DNA of 44,907 nucleotides from Flavobacteriales bacterium (GTDB lineage Bacteria; Bacteroidota; Bacteroidia; CAIKAF01). The notes under the pieces are model-generated. The model saw nothing but the letters and a program-made list of their open reading frames with translations. It searched no databases and was not told where the DNA came from. The stretch lies in contig JANWWQ010000012.1 in NCBI GenBank assembly GCA_025055635.1, positions 1 to 44,907 of the forward strand, given 5' to 3'. The translations under genes and the position numbers were made by a program. Shown here one piece after another: positions 10,026 through 18,511 of the stretch. Each line of letters opens with the position of its first letter. Within the stretch, counting starts at the first letter, position 1.

Positions 10026-11077
10026 AAGCTTTGTTCATCCTGGGAAAAGCTTCCATATCGCCGCAGGGCTTTGGAGCTTCCGCCCCTTTGCCCCCCACGC
10101 CGTACACCTATGAAGAAAGGGCCTTGGTGGCTGTGGAACCTGATTACAAAGAAGAAATGAGTCCTCTGGATCTGCGCCGGATGAATAAAAGCATGAAAAT
10201 GGGCGTCTGGTGTGCCAAAAAAGCTCTCGGAGAAGCCGGTATTCCGCAGCCTGATGCCATCATCACGGCCACCGGCTTGGGTTGCCTCCAAGATACCGTG
10301 AATTTCCTTAAAACAATAATAGACAGTGACGAAACCGCCCAAGCCCCTACCTACTTCATATCTTCCACTCATAATAGTGTGAGTGGCCAGTTGGCCCTTC
10401 GATTAAAAAGTACTCTATACAATTACACCTATTGCCACAAGTCCCTGTCCCTTTATTCTGCGTTGCTGGATGCCAGTCTCCACGCCGAAGAGAATAGCCG
10501 ATCGGTGGTGTTAGTAGGCGCGCTGGACGAACACGTGGACGTAAAATTTCGGCATTACGATCTTAGAGGTTGGTGGCGCAAAGAACCTGTCCACAATCTT
10601 CGCTTGTACCAAGAGTCCTTGCCTGGGACGCTCAGCGGAGAGGGGTGTCACTATTTCGTATTAAGTGCTTCCCCTTCGGAGGGTGTGGCTATCACCCGCA
10701 TGGCGGCTGTGGAAGAAGCCAATGAATCCCAAATTGAGCGCCTCACGATGGAAATGTTAGAGGGACAGTCGGAAAAGGAAACGCTGGTTCTTTTGGGCTT
10801 GTCAGGTGACGAACCATCAGATGGTGTGTACCATAAACTTCGCCGCACTCTGCTCTCATCCTTTGTTGTGGGCGCTTTTCGCCACTTGTGTGGAGTATAT
10901 CACACCAGTGATGGCTTTGCACTCTATTTAGCCGATCAGGTTTTACGCGACGCTTCGGCACCCGCATATCTATTTCCTGAACCCCTTCAGTCTTTGCCCA
11001 TCGTTCCTCGCAGTGTGGTAATCTATACGCATTTACGCGGTTCTGGACACGTGTGGTATCGTTTGGAAAAATTATGA
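10022..11077 (+). CDS. Ketosynthase-like partner (chain-length-factor-like)
   Basis: A 351-residue ketosynthase-fold protein without the TACSS and THGTGT motifs of an active KAS. In the region where the nucleophile would lie it has YCHKS (residues 137-141), followed by LSLYSALLDA, which matches the helix after the active-site Cys in the gene before it. The N-terminal PLDLRRMNKSMKM and ISSTHNSVSGQLAL are typical of ketosynthase-like partners in flexirubin/aryl-polyene clusters. I infer a heterodimer with the preceding KAS, the partner shaping product length. Cys138 could still be reactive; alignment by eye is ambiguous. Both ends overlap neighbours by ATGA. Confidence 0.8.
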   Translation: MKALFILGKASISPQGFGASAPLPPTPYTYEERALVAVEPDYKEEMSPLDLRRMNKSMKMGVWCAKKALGEAGIPQPDAIITATGLGCLQDTVNFLKTIIDSDETAQAPTYFISSTHNSVSGQLALRLKSTLYNYTYCHKSLSLYSALLDASLHAEENSRSVVLVGALDEHVDVKFRHYDLRGWWRKEPVHNLRLYQESLPGTLSGEGCHYFVLSASPSEGVAITRMAAVEEANESQIERLTMEMLEGQSEKETLVLLGLSGDEPSDGVYHKLRRTLLSSFVVGAFRHLCGVYHTSDGFALYLADQVLRDASAPAYLFPEPLQSLPIVPRSVVIYTHLRGSGHVWYRLEKL

Positions 11078-11838
11078 TAAAAGTAGCCCTCTTGGGGGGC
11101 TTTTTTTTATTTATAGCAGGGCTCTGCTTAAGCATTTTAGGATTAATTCCGCTCATTATTGCCTTTATACCTGTATTAATTATCATAAGTCTGTTGATTT
11201 ACGGGTCCGCATTTATTTGCTCCCAGATGTTTGTGCCTGCTGTGTGCCAACTGCCTCGCCCAGAGGGAACCCTGCTTACTTTTGATGATGGTCCGCATCC
11301 TATTTATACACCTAAGATCCTTGCCATCCTCCGGGAAAAGAATGTGAAAGCTGTTTTTTTTCTGATCGGCAGGCATGCGAAGCAACATCCTGAATTGGTA
11401 AAACAAATCCAACAGGAAGGCCATACCATAGGAAACCATAGTATGATTCACCGCTGGTACTACGGTTTTTTACCGGCTTGGTGCCTCACGCAAGATGTTT
11501 TACAATTTAATGCTTTAATAAGTGAAATAACTGGGAAGGAACCCACCTTATTTCGCCCCCCTTATGGAGTTACAAATCCTCCCCTGGCAAAAGCCCTTAA
11601 ATGCTTTCCTCGTCTCCATGTGGTGGGCTGGACATTACGAACCCGCGACACGGTGATCCGCAATCCCCAACGCATTGTTCAGGTCATAAGAAAACGTGCT
11701 AAACCTGGAAATATCATCCTGCTGCACGATCGCTGTGCCGCCACAACAGAAGCATTGCCAAAAGTTATTGATTATCTCAGGGCTGATGCCTCCCTAAGGC
11801 CTGTAGCAGCAGATTTTTTTATTTTAGAGAAACCATAA
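11074..11838 (+). CDS. Membrane-anchored polysaccharide deacetylase (NodB domain)
   Basis: The 254-residue product has two hydrophobic segments in its first 55 residues, then a NodB domain. All five carbohydrate-esterase-4 motifs are recognisable: TFDDGP, NHSMIH (metal His pair), RPPYG, WTLRTRDT and ILLHD. By family it removes N- or O-acetyl groups from a glycan or similar substrate outside the inner membrane. I chose ATG 11074 because it makes an ATGA overlap with the preceding gene, matching the other junctions in this operon; an earlier frame start at 11053 lies inside that gene. Similar deacetylases accompany some Bacteroidota flexirubin-like loci, so the substrate may be a lipid-linked product rather than a polysaccharide. 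Confidence 0.9.
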   Translation: MIKVALLGGFFLFIAGLCLSILGLIPLIIAFIPVLIIISLLIYGSAFICSQMFVPAVCQLPRPEGTLLTFDDGPHPIYTPKILAILREKNVKAVFFLIGRHAKQHPELVKQIQQEGHTIGNHSMIHRWYYGFLPAWCLTQDVLQFNALISEITGKEPTLFRPPYGVTNPPLAKALKCFPRLHVVGWTLRTRDTVIRNPQRIVQVIRKRAKPGNIILLHDRCAATTEALPKVIDYLRADASLRPVAADFFILEKP

Positions 11839-12235
11839 AACTTAAAATCCGAAAAAATCTTAGAATTTACTGAAGACTTTTATGGCCTGAAATAATTCAA
11901 CAAGAAGGCTTGAATTCATTATTTTAGAGTAACTGATAATGATCCTAAATTTAAATAGATAAAGGTTTTAAGGAAAATTTTCTTCGGTTTAAATTTAAAA
12001 AGGGATATCTAAAGGAATTTTATTGCTGAATAGCATTATGTTCAAAGTTTTTCTCCCCCGCGTCAATAGAGTAAGCTTCATCGCATCCTATTTGTAATGG
12101 TTTTTACAAAGAGTAGATCCAACTCATCTTCCAAAATTTAAAAGGGTTTTATTTTATCGAGAAAAGCTCCTTTTCGGGAAAAAAATTTAGTCCTGGCAGT
12201 TTTAATTTTAATATTGAATAAACTATAAAAAATTA
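11839..12235. other. AT-rich convergent intergenic region, no gene seen
   Basis: About 400 bases lie between the deacetylase gene (+) and batE (-). The stretch is strongly AT-rich with stops in all frames. One short inverted repeat (GAAAAG/CTTTTC, 12161-12175) is not followed by a T-run on either strand. I see no RNA gene or convincing terminator. Confidence 0.7.
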
Positions 12236-12988
12236 TTATAAAATTTCAACGTTTTCGCGTTTCACCCACCCTTGCCGCCGGCTGTCAATCATAATTAAAA
12301 AATAGGAGGCCGTAGAATCACGCAAGTGGGCTACAGCCCCTTCGTGCAGCACAAACAGTTTAGGGGCGGTGGTGGAAGGCTCACTACTGACCTCACATTC
12401 AGGAACCACCACTACGGTCAAAGGTTGTTTTAATTGCTGCCCGTGCACGAAGGCCGGCAAAAAGAAAAGCACACTCAAGCCGGCTGCCACAAGGCTTCCG
12501 TAAAATCCCCAACGGCGCCAAACCTCCTGAAAACCAAACGCATAGATGCCCATGAGAGTCATGGCGATGGCCCCTGTACCCAAAGCCAGTATCCACCATG
12601 TTCTTATCGGTAACAAGCTCCCGATAATTCCCAGCCAGCGAAAAACAAAAAATGGTTCGGGCAGAGGTATTTCGTCCGGGGCCCGGGCCAAAGCCATCTC
12701 TAAGTTGTGGCGGATATCCTCATTTAGGGGCCTAATCCTATATGCAGCAAGGAAATACCGGATGGCTTCGCCGATCCTGCCAAGTTTGTAAGCGCAATTT
12801 CCTCGGTTGTAGAGTAGCCAGGGGTTTTGTGGTTCTTCCGCTAGTAATCTATCATAAAAAGCGGCGGCTTCTTCAAACCTTCCGGAATCGTAATAAACTA
12901 CCGCTGAATCTTCAAGGGGATGGGCGTGCAGGGGTGTGGCTATGCTCCCCATCCATAAAATTGTGAGTATGCGGAAGGTCTTTTTCAT
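12236..12988 (-). CDS. batE: BatE: TPR and SH3-like protein of the Bat operon
   Basis: The 250-residue product has a signal peptide (cleavage after about residue 23, at HAH), TPR repeats near residues 25-95 (YYDSGRFEEAAAFYDRLL, LLYNRGNCAYKLG), two membrane helices near 125-200 and a C-terminal bacterial SH3-like segment ending in GWVKRENVEIL. This is the usual BatE layout. Bat proteins have been linked to aerotolerance and envelope stress in Bacteroides and Leptospira; the molecular role is unsettled. I use ATG 12988, which follows the batD stop by 7 bases, rather than a TTG at 13012. Confidence 0.85.
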   Translation of the reverse strand: MKKTFRILTILWMGSIATPLHAHPLEDSAVVYYDSGRFEEAAAFYDRLLAEEPQNPWLLYNRGNCAYKLGRIGEAIRYFLAAYRIRPLNEDIRHNLEMALARAPDEIPLPEPFFVFRWLGIIGSLLPIRTWWILALGTGAIAMTLMGIYAFGFQEVWRRWGFYGSLVAAGLSVLFFLPAFVHGQQLKQPLTVVVVPECEVSSEPSTTAPKLFVLHEGAVAHLRDSTASYFLIMIDSRRQGWVKRENVEIL

Positions 12989-12995
12989 TTTGTTA

Positions 12996-14807
12996 TCAGG
13001 CAGAATGTTCAATAAGGGTGCGACATTTTACCAAAAGATCCAGACGGGCTGTAGCATCGGTAGGAGCATAGCGAGCGGCCTCGCACTCGTCCAGAACCTG
13101 CACAAATCCTTCTCCCTTTTCCGGATCATTGGAAAGGGCCTGGCGGATCATGGAACGATCAGTGGAGTGGAGGGGAAGACGAAATCGATCATGCAGGAAT
13201 TGATAGACAGCACGAGCGCACAGCTCATAAAATCGTTCGGACTGACCTTCGGCCAAGGCCTTCTCTGCCTGGCGTAACAGATCCATCGCCCGACGGGTAC
13301 TACGGCGGCCACGAGGAGCAGCTTCCGCCTCCTGGCGGAGTCGACGCACGGTGGGTCTTACTAAAAACAATCCGACCGTGGCGGCCCAGGGCAGGAGGAG
13401 CCAGCCCCATGCAGGGGTTGAAGAATCCTTATCCCCTGCATAGTTGCCGAAGGCCTGCCGTTTAAGGTATCGGATATCATCTTGAAGAATTCCTACCTCT
13501 TTTTTGCCAGGAGATATTACAGACGTTCCTCCTCCCGCCAGTTGGGCCCCTTCCACTGTTAGGGTAATTTCCTCAACTGGATGAATCCGGTACTTTTCAG
13601 CCTTATAATCAAACCACGAAAACTCAGGTATAACAATTTTGAATTCCCCTGGACTGCGCGGGATGGCGATGAGTTCCGTTTCCCGGTAACCCGAGAGCCC
13701 TGCTTCCGAAGCCGCTACTTTATCGGTGGTTTTGGGTTCGAAGACCTCAAAAGAGGGAGGCAATTGCAGGCGCGGCAATTCGGCAAGGGGCAGATTGCCT
13801 TGCCCGCTCAGTCGAAGGCGAAATTTCACGGCATCCCCCGTTTGTATCCTAGAGGGTTCCACGATATTGTGCATTTCAAAAACACCGCAAGCGCCGGTGA
13901 AAGAGGCCGGCTTGCCCTGCGTAGGAAAGTCCTTCACATGGATGATGATCGGAGCCGACTCCAGGTTTTTTTCAAAAATGCGCAGCCGACCTCCGCTAAA
14001 GAAGTCCTGCCAAAAGTCGCCGGTACGTTCCACTATTTGGTACTTGACTTCTGCTCCAGCTTTGCCCAGGTTGAGCGTGCCGGGTTTTTGAGCTACCACC
14101 ACGAGCTTGCGCAGCACAGCCACATAATATCGTTGCCCATTGTGAACCTCCACGCGAAACTGCCGATCTGCGGCATCTGGAATTTCCTGGATGTAGGCGC
14201 CTTTCAGGCGGGGCATAATCACATCCTTGAGTTCCGTCTGCAACCGTGTGAACAATTTTACGGTGAGTACAAAGGGCTCCCCGGGATATACGCTAGATTT
14301 GGATGTAAAAGCCTGAATAAAAATGTCTTGGTTGTCAGAGGCGACTTGCTGGCGGGTTTCCGGCTCCCGACCGGGAGCCCGGGGGGCTGGTACTTGACCT
14401 TCCACCACTTCTATCTCCAAGGTGTTGGAAGTGATTGTGCGGCCTTCATAACGGGCTGTCGCAGCGCCCACAATGTATTTCCCCTTCTTTTGAGGAATGA
14501 GATCATAACTGATGGACATTGACATGGACAAGCGTCCGTTAATAAATGTCTGGCTGAAGCTTTGGTAAGGCCCGCCAACTATGGAAAAATCACTCAGCCG
14601 GGGCATTCTGAAATCTTCAAACTGCACATTAGACTTATATGTAATTCGGAACACTTCCCCTACAGCTACAGGATTACGCGAAACTTCAGCCCGAATTTCC
14701 TGCGCCCTAGCAATATGAAGATACGACGATGCAACCCATGCAAAAAATAATAATGAAGTTAAGGTAAAATTTATTGAGGTGATTTTCATGAAAGTTTTTC
14801 TTCCCAT
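12996..14807 (-). CDS. batD: BatD: exported multi-domain protein
   Basis: A protein of 603 residues (597 if it starts at ATG 14789, which is equally plausible). It has an N-terminal signal peptide ending near HIARAQE, several beta-sandwich domains in the periplasm (IRAEVSRNPVAVGEVFRI begins the first), one transmembrane helix near residue 460 (WGWLLLPWAATVGLFLV) and a helical cytoplasmic tail. This is the normal BatD length and topology. It is probably a scaffold for BatA/BatB VWA domains; this is inference from the family. The batC stop lies one base upstream. Confidence 0.9.
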   Translation of the reverse strand: MGRKTFMKITSINFTLTSLLFFAWVASSYLHIARAQEIRAEVSRNPVAVGEVFRITYKSNVQFEDFRMPRLSDFSIVGGPYQSFSQTFINGRLSMSMSISYDLIPQKKGKYIVGAATARYEGRTITSNTLEIEVVEGQVPAPRAPGREPETRQQVASDNQDIFIQAFTSKSSVYPGEPFVLTVKLFTRLQTELKDVIMPRLKGAYIQEIPDAADRQFRVEVHNGQRYYVAVLRKLVVVAQKPGTLNLGKAGAEVKYQIVERTGDFWQDFFSGGRLRIFEKNLESAPIIIHVKDFPTQGKPASFTGACGVFEMHNIVEPSRIQTGDAVKFRLRLSGQGNLPLAELPRLQLPPSFEVFEPKTTDKVAASEAGLSGYRETELIAIPRSPGEFKIVIPEFSWFDYKAEKYRIHPVEEITLTVEGAQLAGGGTSVISPGKKEVGILQDDIRYLKRQAFGNYAGDKDSSTPAWGWLLLPWAATVGLFLVRPTVRRLRQEAEAAPRGRRSTRRAMDLLRQAEKALAEGQSERFYELCARAVYQFLHDRFRLPLHSTDRSMIRQALSNDPEKGEGFVQVLDECEAARYAPTDATARLDLLVKCRTLIEHSA

Positions 14808-14808
14808 A

Positions 14809-15507
14809 CTACCAATCCTTTCCTGATGCAGAAACTATTACTTCTTTGGCGTTTTTATTATCCAAATCTTTTTGTTGTTCCTTATTGAGCAGAGCCTGCA
14901 AAAGTTTATCGGCTTCCTCCCTGCTCATTTGGGGCTGGGGACGCTGGGCATTTTTAGAATTGTTTTCGTCCTTTTGGGCTGGTTCATTCTGGGGGCGGGA
15001 ATTTTGTTTTTCCTGCTGGGATGGATGGGCGTTTTTCTTTTTGTCGGTTTCTTTGGAATTTGGGGAAGGCGGTGGGATCATGCGCAGAGCATAAGCCAAA
15101 TTGTAGCGGGTGTCTTCGTCCTCCGGGTTGAGGCGTAAAGCGTTTTTGTAAGCTTCTATGGCTTCCTGGGGCTTGCGTTCGGCCAGGTAGCTGTTACCCA
15201 GGTTGTGCCAAGCCTTGGCCGCCAGCTGGCCCTCCGGATTATTTTTTAGCATTTGATGTAGGTGGTGCCGAAGGGAGTCGTAATTATTCATACGGTAATA
15301 TGCAGCACCTAGATTGAATCGAGCTACTGGGTTGTCAGGATCTTTTTTTAAGGGTTGGGCATAACGACGGGCGGCCGTCGGATAATCTCCCTTGCGGAAG
15401 GCTTCATTCCCTTCGCGAATGGCTTTACTCGCGCTCTGCCCATGCGCACGAAAGCAGGTAAGCCATAAAATTAAAATAAAAATTATTAATAAATTTTTCT
15501 GGTTCAT
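14809..15507 (-). CDS. batC: BatC: TPR protein
   Basis: The 232-residue product has a signal peptide (MNQKNLLIIFILILWL, cleavage near HGQS), three TPR-like repeats near residues 30-140 (AWHNLGNSYLAERKPQEAIE is the clearest) and a low-complexity tail rich in Lys, Asn, Gln and Pro. This is the BatC architecture, thought to mediate protein contacts in the Bat complex. Its start codon lies at the edge of a perfect 18-base palindrome that also covers the batB stop. Confidence 0.87.
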   Translation of the reverse strand: MNQKNLLIIFILILWLTCFRAHGQSASKAIREGNEAFRKGDYPTAARRYAQPLKKDPDNPVARFNLGAAYYRMNNYDSLRHHLHQMLKNNPEGQLAAKAWHNLGNSYLAERKPQEAIEAYKNALRLNPEDEDTRYNLAYALRMIPPPSPNSKETDKKKNAHPSQQEKQNSRPQNEPAQKDENNSKNAQRPQPQMSREEADKLLQALLNKEQQKDLDNKNAKEVIVSASGKDW

Positions 15508-15524
15508 TGATTAATATTAATCAA
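15507..15524. repeat. Perfect palindrome at the batB-batC junction
   Basis: TTGATTAATATTAATCAA reads the same on both strands. It covers the batB stop codon (15517-15519) and ends at the first base of the batC ATG. In the mRNA a hairpin here would sit over the batC translation start; it could also be a protein-binding site or chance in an AT-rich gap. Confidence 0.6.
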
Positions 15525-16542
15525 ACAACGTGGTTTTTCCTTTCTTTATATGTTTTGTAAGGGGCAAAAAGAATTCAGTGAGGAGTAAAAACACAGTGAA
15601 TCCAGCAAAGTAATAAAAGCGATTAGATTTATCTTGAAACCGATTCATTTGAATTTCCTCGGCAGCCAGACGGTCTATTTCTGCAGTAATCTGATCCAAG
15701 GCATGGGAAAGGTCGTTTCCGTGCACATAGATACCTCCTCCTATATCGGCCAGTTGGCGCAAAAGGTCTTCATTGAGTCGTGTTACAACAGTGCGGCCGT
15801 CGGCATCGGTTTTATAACCTTTAAATTGACCATTGACATAAATAGGGATGGGAACACCTTCCGAGTTTCCTATTCCGATCGTAAAAATGCGAATGTTGTT
15901 TTGGGCCAGTTCACGGGCTTTTTCCAGGGCACCGGGTTCATGGTCTTCGCCATCGCTGATGAGAATGAGGGCCCGATTGGCCGGTCCTGGTTCGCCGAAG
16001 GCCAGGAGACTGCGTTCTAAAGCGGCCGAAATGTGAGTGCCACCAGTTGCAACTGATTCAGTAGATATTTTATCTGTTAGGAGGTCGGCTGCTGCTTTAT
16101 CCGTGGTCAAAGGGAGCTGAACGGCCGCCGAACCCGCAAAAACCACAATCCCAAAACGATCATGCTTTCTACGACGGATGAGGTTTTTCAGAGAGAGCTT
16201 GGCCCTTTCCAGACGGTTGGGTTTAAGGTCTTCGGCCAGCATGGATTTACTCACATCTAAGGCTACAATAATATCATGGGCCTGAACAGCCTCTTTCTTT
16301 TCCTGATTACCCCAGCGGGGACCGGCTGCCGTTAATACGGCACCGACATAAGCCAGGATCATCATCAGTCGGCTCAGAAATGGTTTAAAAAAGCTAAGCC
16401 GGGGGAGGTTGTGAGTCAGCAAGGAAGATTCCACCCATGCATGGATCAGTCGCTTATGCCGGATCCGCGAAAACCAGGCTGCTATCAGCAAGGCCGGCAC
16501 TGTCCAGAGGAGATATAAAAGTTCTGGTCGTTCAAAGCTCAT
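15517..16542 (-). CDS. batB: BatB: membrane-anchored VWA-domain protein
   Basis: The 341-residue product has membrane helices near residues 8-24 and 57-73, a von Willebrand A domain near 88-285 and a C-terminal helix near 309-325. The metal-ion adhesion site is complete: DVSKS at 96-100, Thr169 in GGTH and Asp197 in ISDGED. VWA proteins of this kind bind partner proteins through the metal; they work with MoxR ATPases. It overlaps batA by ATGA, consistent with equal synthesis of the two VWA proteins. Confidence 0.92.
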   Translation of the reverse strand: MSFERPELLYLLWTVPALLIAAWFSRIRHKRLIHAWVESSLLTHNLPRLSFFKPFLSRLMMILAYVGAVLTAAGPRWGNQEKKEAVQAHDIIVALDVSKSMLAEDLKPNRLERAKLSLKNLIRRRKHDRFGIVVFAGSAAVQLPLTTDKAAADLLTDKISTESVATGGTHISAALERSLLAFGEPGPANRALILISDGEDHEPGALEKARELAQNNIRIFTIGIGNSEGVPIPIYVNGQFKGYKTDADGRTVVTRLNEDLLRQLADIGGGIYVHGNDLSHALDQITAEIDRLAAEEIQMNRFQDKSNRFYYFAGFTVFLLLTEFFLPLTKHIKKGKTTLFD

Positions 16543-17567
16543 GTGGCAACATTTAATAGTGTGAAACGCAGAAGCATCTCCAGGGCAAAGAGCAGCAAAG
16601 CTCCCAAGGCAAAGGGCTGGTACAGGTCTGGTTCAGCCTGATATTCCATGGAAAAAAGACGTGTTTTTTCCAGCTTATCTATTTCAGAATAAATTTCTCT
16701 AAGCTTTTCATTGTTAGTAGCCCGGAAATAGCGGCCTCCCGTTTTTTCGGCGATCTGAGTGAGCAATTGGTCGTCAATCTCCACGTCAATCACTTGATAT
16801 ACGATCTGGCCATTCGGATACCGACCCACGGGAGACTCAGCCTTACCACGGGTTCCCACACCGATGGTGTACACCCTTATTCCATAGGTTTGGGCCATTT
16901 CAGCCGCCGTTTCAGGATATATAATACCCCTGTTATTCACACCATCCGTAAGTAAAATCACCACCTTGCTTTTGGCTTCTGAGTCGCGCAGCCGGGCCAC
17001 GGCCGAAGCCAGGCCGTCGCCAATTGCCGTACCGTCCTCCAGCATGCCGGTGCGCAAAGAAGATACCTGTTCCAAAACTCTACCATGATCGGTGGTGACA
17101 GGGCACATCATGATGCTTTCTCCACTGAAGGCCACTAGGCCAATGCGATCCGAAGGACGATTTTTGATGAATTCTGATGCAGTTTTTTTTGCGGCCTCTA
17201 AACGGTTGGGCCGGAAATCCTTGGCCAACATGCTGAGGGAAACATCAATAGATAATACGATATCGATGCCTTCTGTGGAAGAGCGTGCATATCCGATAAA
17301 GCCTCGCGGACGAGCCAGTGTAATGGTGAGAAGAGCCAGGGCCCCGAATCGCAGAGCATCAGGGAGCCAAAGCATCCGAACGCGCCAGGAAGAAATCGTT
17401 TTTCTGAAAAACCAGTGAGAAGAGAACCGCGCAGGGGCATGGCGCATAATGCCCATTTTGCGGCGTATCCAACCCAAAAACGGTATGACAGGAAGAAATA
17501 AGAGCACCCAGGGGTAGTCAAAGTGCAGCTCCCGGAAATAATTCAGCACACCTTCAATGCCGATCAT
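16539..17567 (-). CDS. batA: BatA: membrane-anchored VWA-domain protein
   Basis: The product of 342 residues is a paralogue of BatB with the same plan: N-terminal helices near residues 20-33 and 70-86, a VWA domain near 100-300 and a C-terminal helix. The MIDAS residues are DVSLS at 108-112, Thr180 in EDGT and Asp208 in LTDG. BatA and BatB are thought to form a membrane complex. It overlaps the genes on both sides by ATGA (16539-16542 and 17564-17567). Confidence 0.92.
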   Translation of the reverse strand: MIGIEGVLNYFRELHFDYPWVLLFLPVIPFLGWIRRKMGIMRHAPARFSSHWFFRKTISSWRVRMLWLPDALRFGALALLTITLARPRGFIGYARSSTEGIDIVLSIDVSLSMLAKDFRPNRLEAAKKTASEFIKNRPSDRIGLVAFSGESIMMCPVTTDHGRVLEQVSSLRTGMLEDGTAIGDGLASAVARLRDSEAKSKVVILLTDGVNNRGIIYPETAAEMAQTYGIRVYTIGVGTRGKAESPVGRYPNGQIVYQVIDVEIDDQLLTQIAEKTGGRYFRATNNEKLREIYSEIDKLEKTRLFSMEYQAEPDLYQPFALGALLLFALEMLLRFTLLNVAT

Positions 17568-18511
17568 GGCGCGCTTTTTTCTCCTTGTGTTGGTGCGGGA
17601 GTTAAGTATAACTTAACAAAGTCTAGGGCTGTGGTCATGGCCGCTTCATTCTCTGCGGCTAAGGGGCGGCCCTTGGCGAATTTAGTCATATCAGCAGAGG
17701 TGAACAATTCCCTGAAACGTTGCAGAAAAGAAGCTTCTACTCCTTGCATGCGCAAAGCCTGCAAAATTTCTTCCGACACCATTTCGGGTGCGGGAAATTT
17801 GAAATGAGCCTGGAAAAATGTGCGTAGAATCTCCGTAAGACGCACATAGTACAATTTTTCCTGACCTTTTTGCCAGAGTTGTTCGGCGGCTAAAGTCTCC
17901 AGAGCTTGCAAGGCCTGCTCTGCCGGAGTAAGTACTTTTTCTGGAACAACCCTTTTTCTATTCTTCCGACGGCGATACCACCACCATGCTGTGCCCCCCA
18001 GCAGCAAGACACACAACAGACCGAGAAAATATAAAAGGTATTCGCGCCAATCGCGGGGCGGTTCTAAGGGTCCCTTGATGTCCCGAAAGGCGAGTGTGGT
18101 GTCTACAGGTACAGTATTTACATGCAACTTGAATGAGTCTGACAGCAGCATGGCGGTGTCGCCCTTGGGGTCAATGAGGAAAAAAGGCACGGAAGGCACG
18201 GCAAAACTCCCAGAGTCAAATGCCGTAATGCGAAGTTTTAAGGATATAAGGGTGTTTCCTTCACGCTGAGAGGTATCAAGATCTACGGAGCCCACAGATT
18301 CCAAGGGTTCCGGGCAAATCATTTTTTCCGAAGGCAGCAATACCCGTATCCCGCCTGGAATTGAAAGCTCATAGGTCACTAAGACTTGTTCCCCGAGCAA
18401 AATGCTATCCCTACTATAAAGGGTACGAAGGGTTTGCGACCAGCTTGGAATAAGCGCCGGTGCTAGGAGAATTCCTGCTATGAGGGAACGCATTCTGATG
18501 GGGGTTGTCAT
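17564..18511 (-). CDS. Bat-operon membrane protein, BatD/DUF4381-like
   Basis: The 315-residue product has a signal peptide ending near PSWSQT, a beta-rich periplasmic part (residues 27-140), a single transmembrane helix near 160-177 (YLLYFLGLLCVLLLGG) followed by RRRKNRKR, and a helical cytoplasmic domain. This resembles the short BatD-like or DUF4381 proteins commonly found between DUF58 and batA. It probably helps anchor the MoxR/VWA assembly. It overlaps DUF58 (18508-18511) and batA by ATGA. Confidence 0.75.
   Translation of the reverse strand: MTTPIRMRSLIAGILLAPALIPSWSQTLRTLYSRDSILLGEQVLVTYELSIPGGIRVLLPSEKMICPEPLESVGSVDLDTSQREGNTLISLKLRITAFDSGSFAVPSVPFFLIDPKGDTAMLLSDSFKLHVNTVPVDTTLAFRDIKGPLEPPRDWREYLLYFLGLLCVLLLGGTAWWWYRRRKNRKRVVPEKVLTPAEQALQALETLAAEQLWQKGQEKLYYVRLTEILRTFFQAHFKFPAPEMVSEEILQALRMQGVEASFLQRFRELFTSADMTKFAKGRPLAAENEAAMTTALDFVKLYLTPAPTQGEKSAP

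Noticed and set aside
12161-12175. Inverted repeat GAAAAG/CTTTTC as a terminator for batE or the deacetylase gene
   Set aside because: The stem is only 6 bp, AT-rich and not followed by a T-run on either strand.
13581-14522. Long open frame (313 codons) on the + strand opposite batD
   Set aside because: It is the antisense of a well-supported BatD coding region, has no recognisable domain and no promoter-like element; long antisense frames are expected in GC-rich coding DNA.
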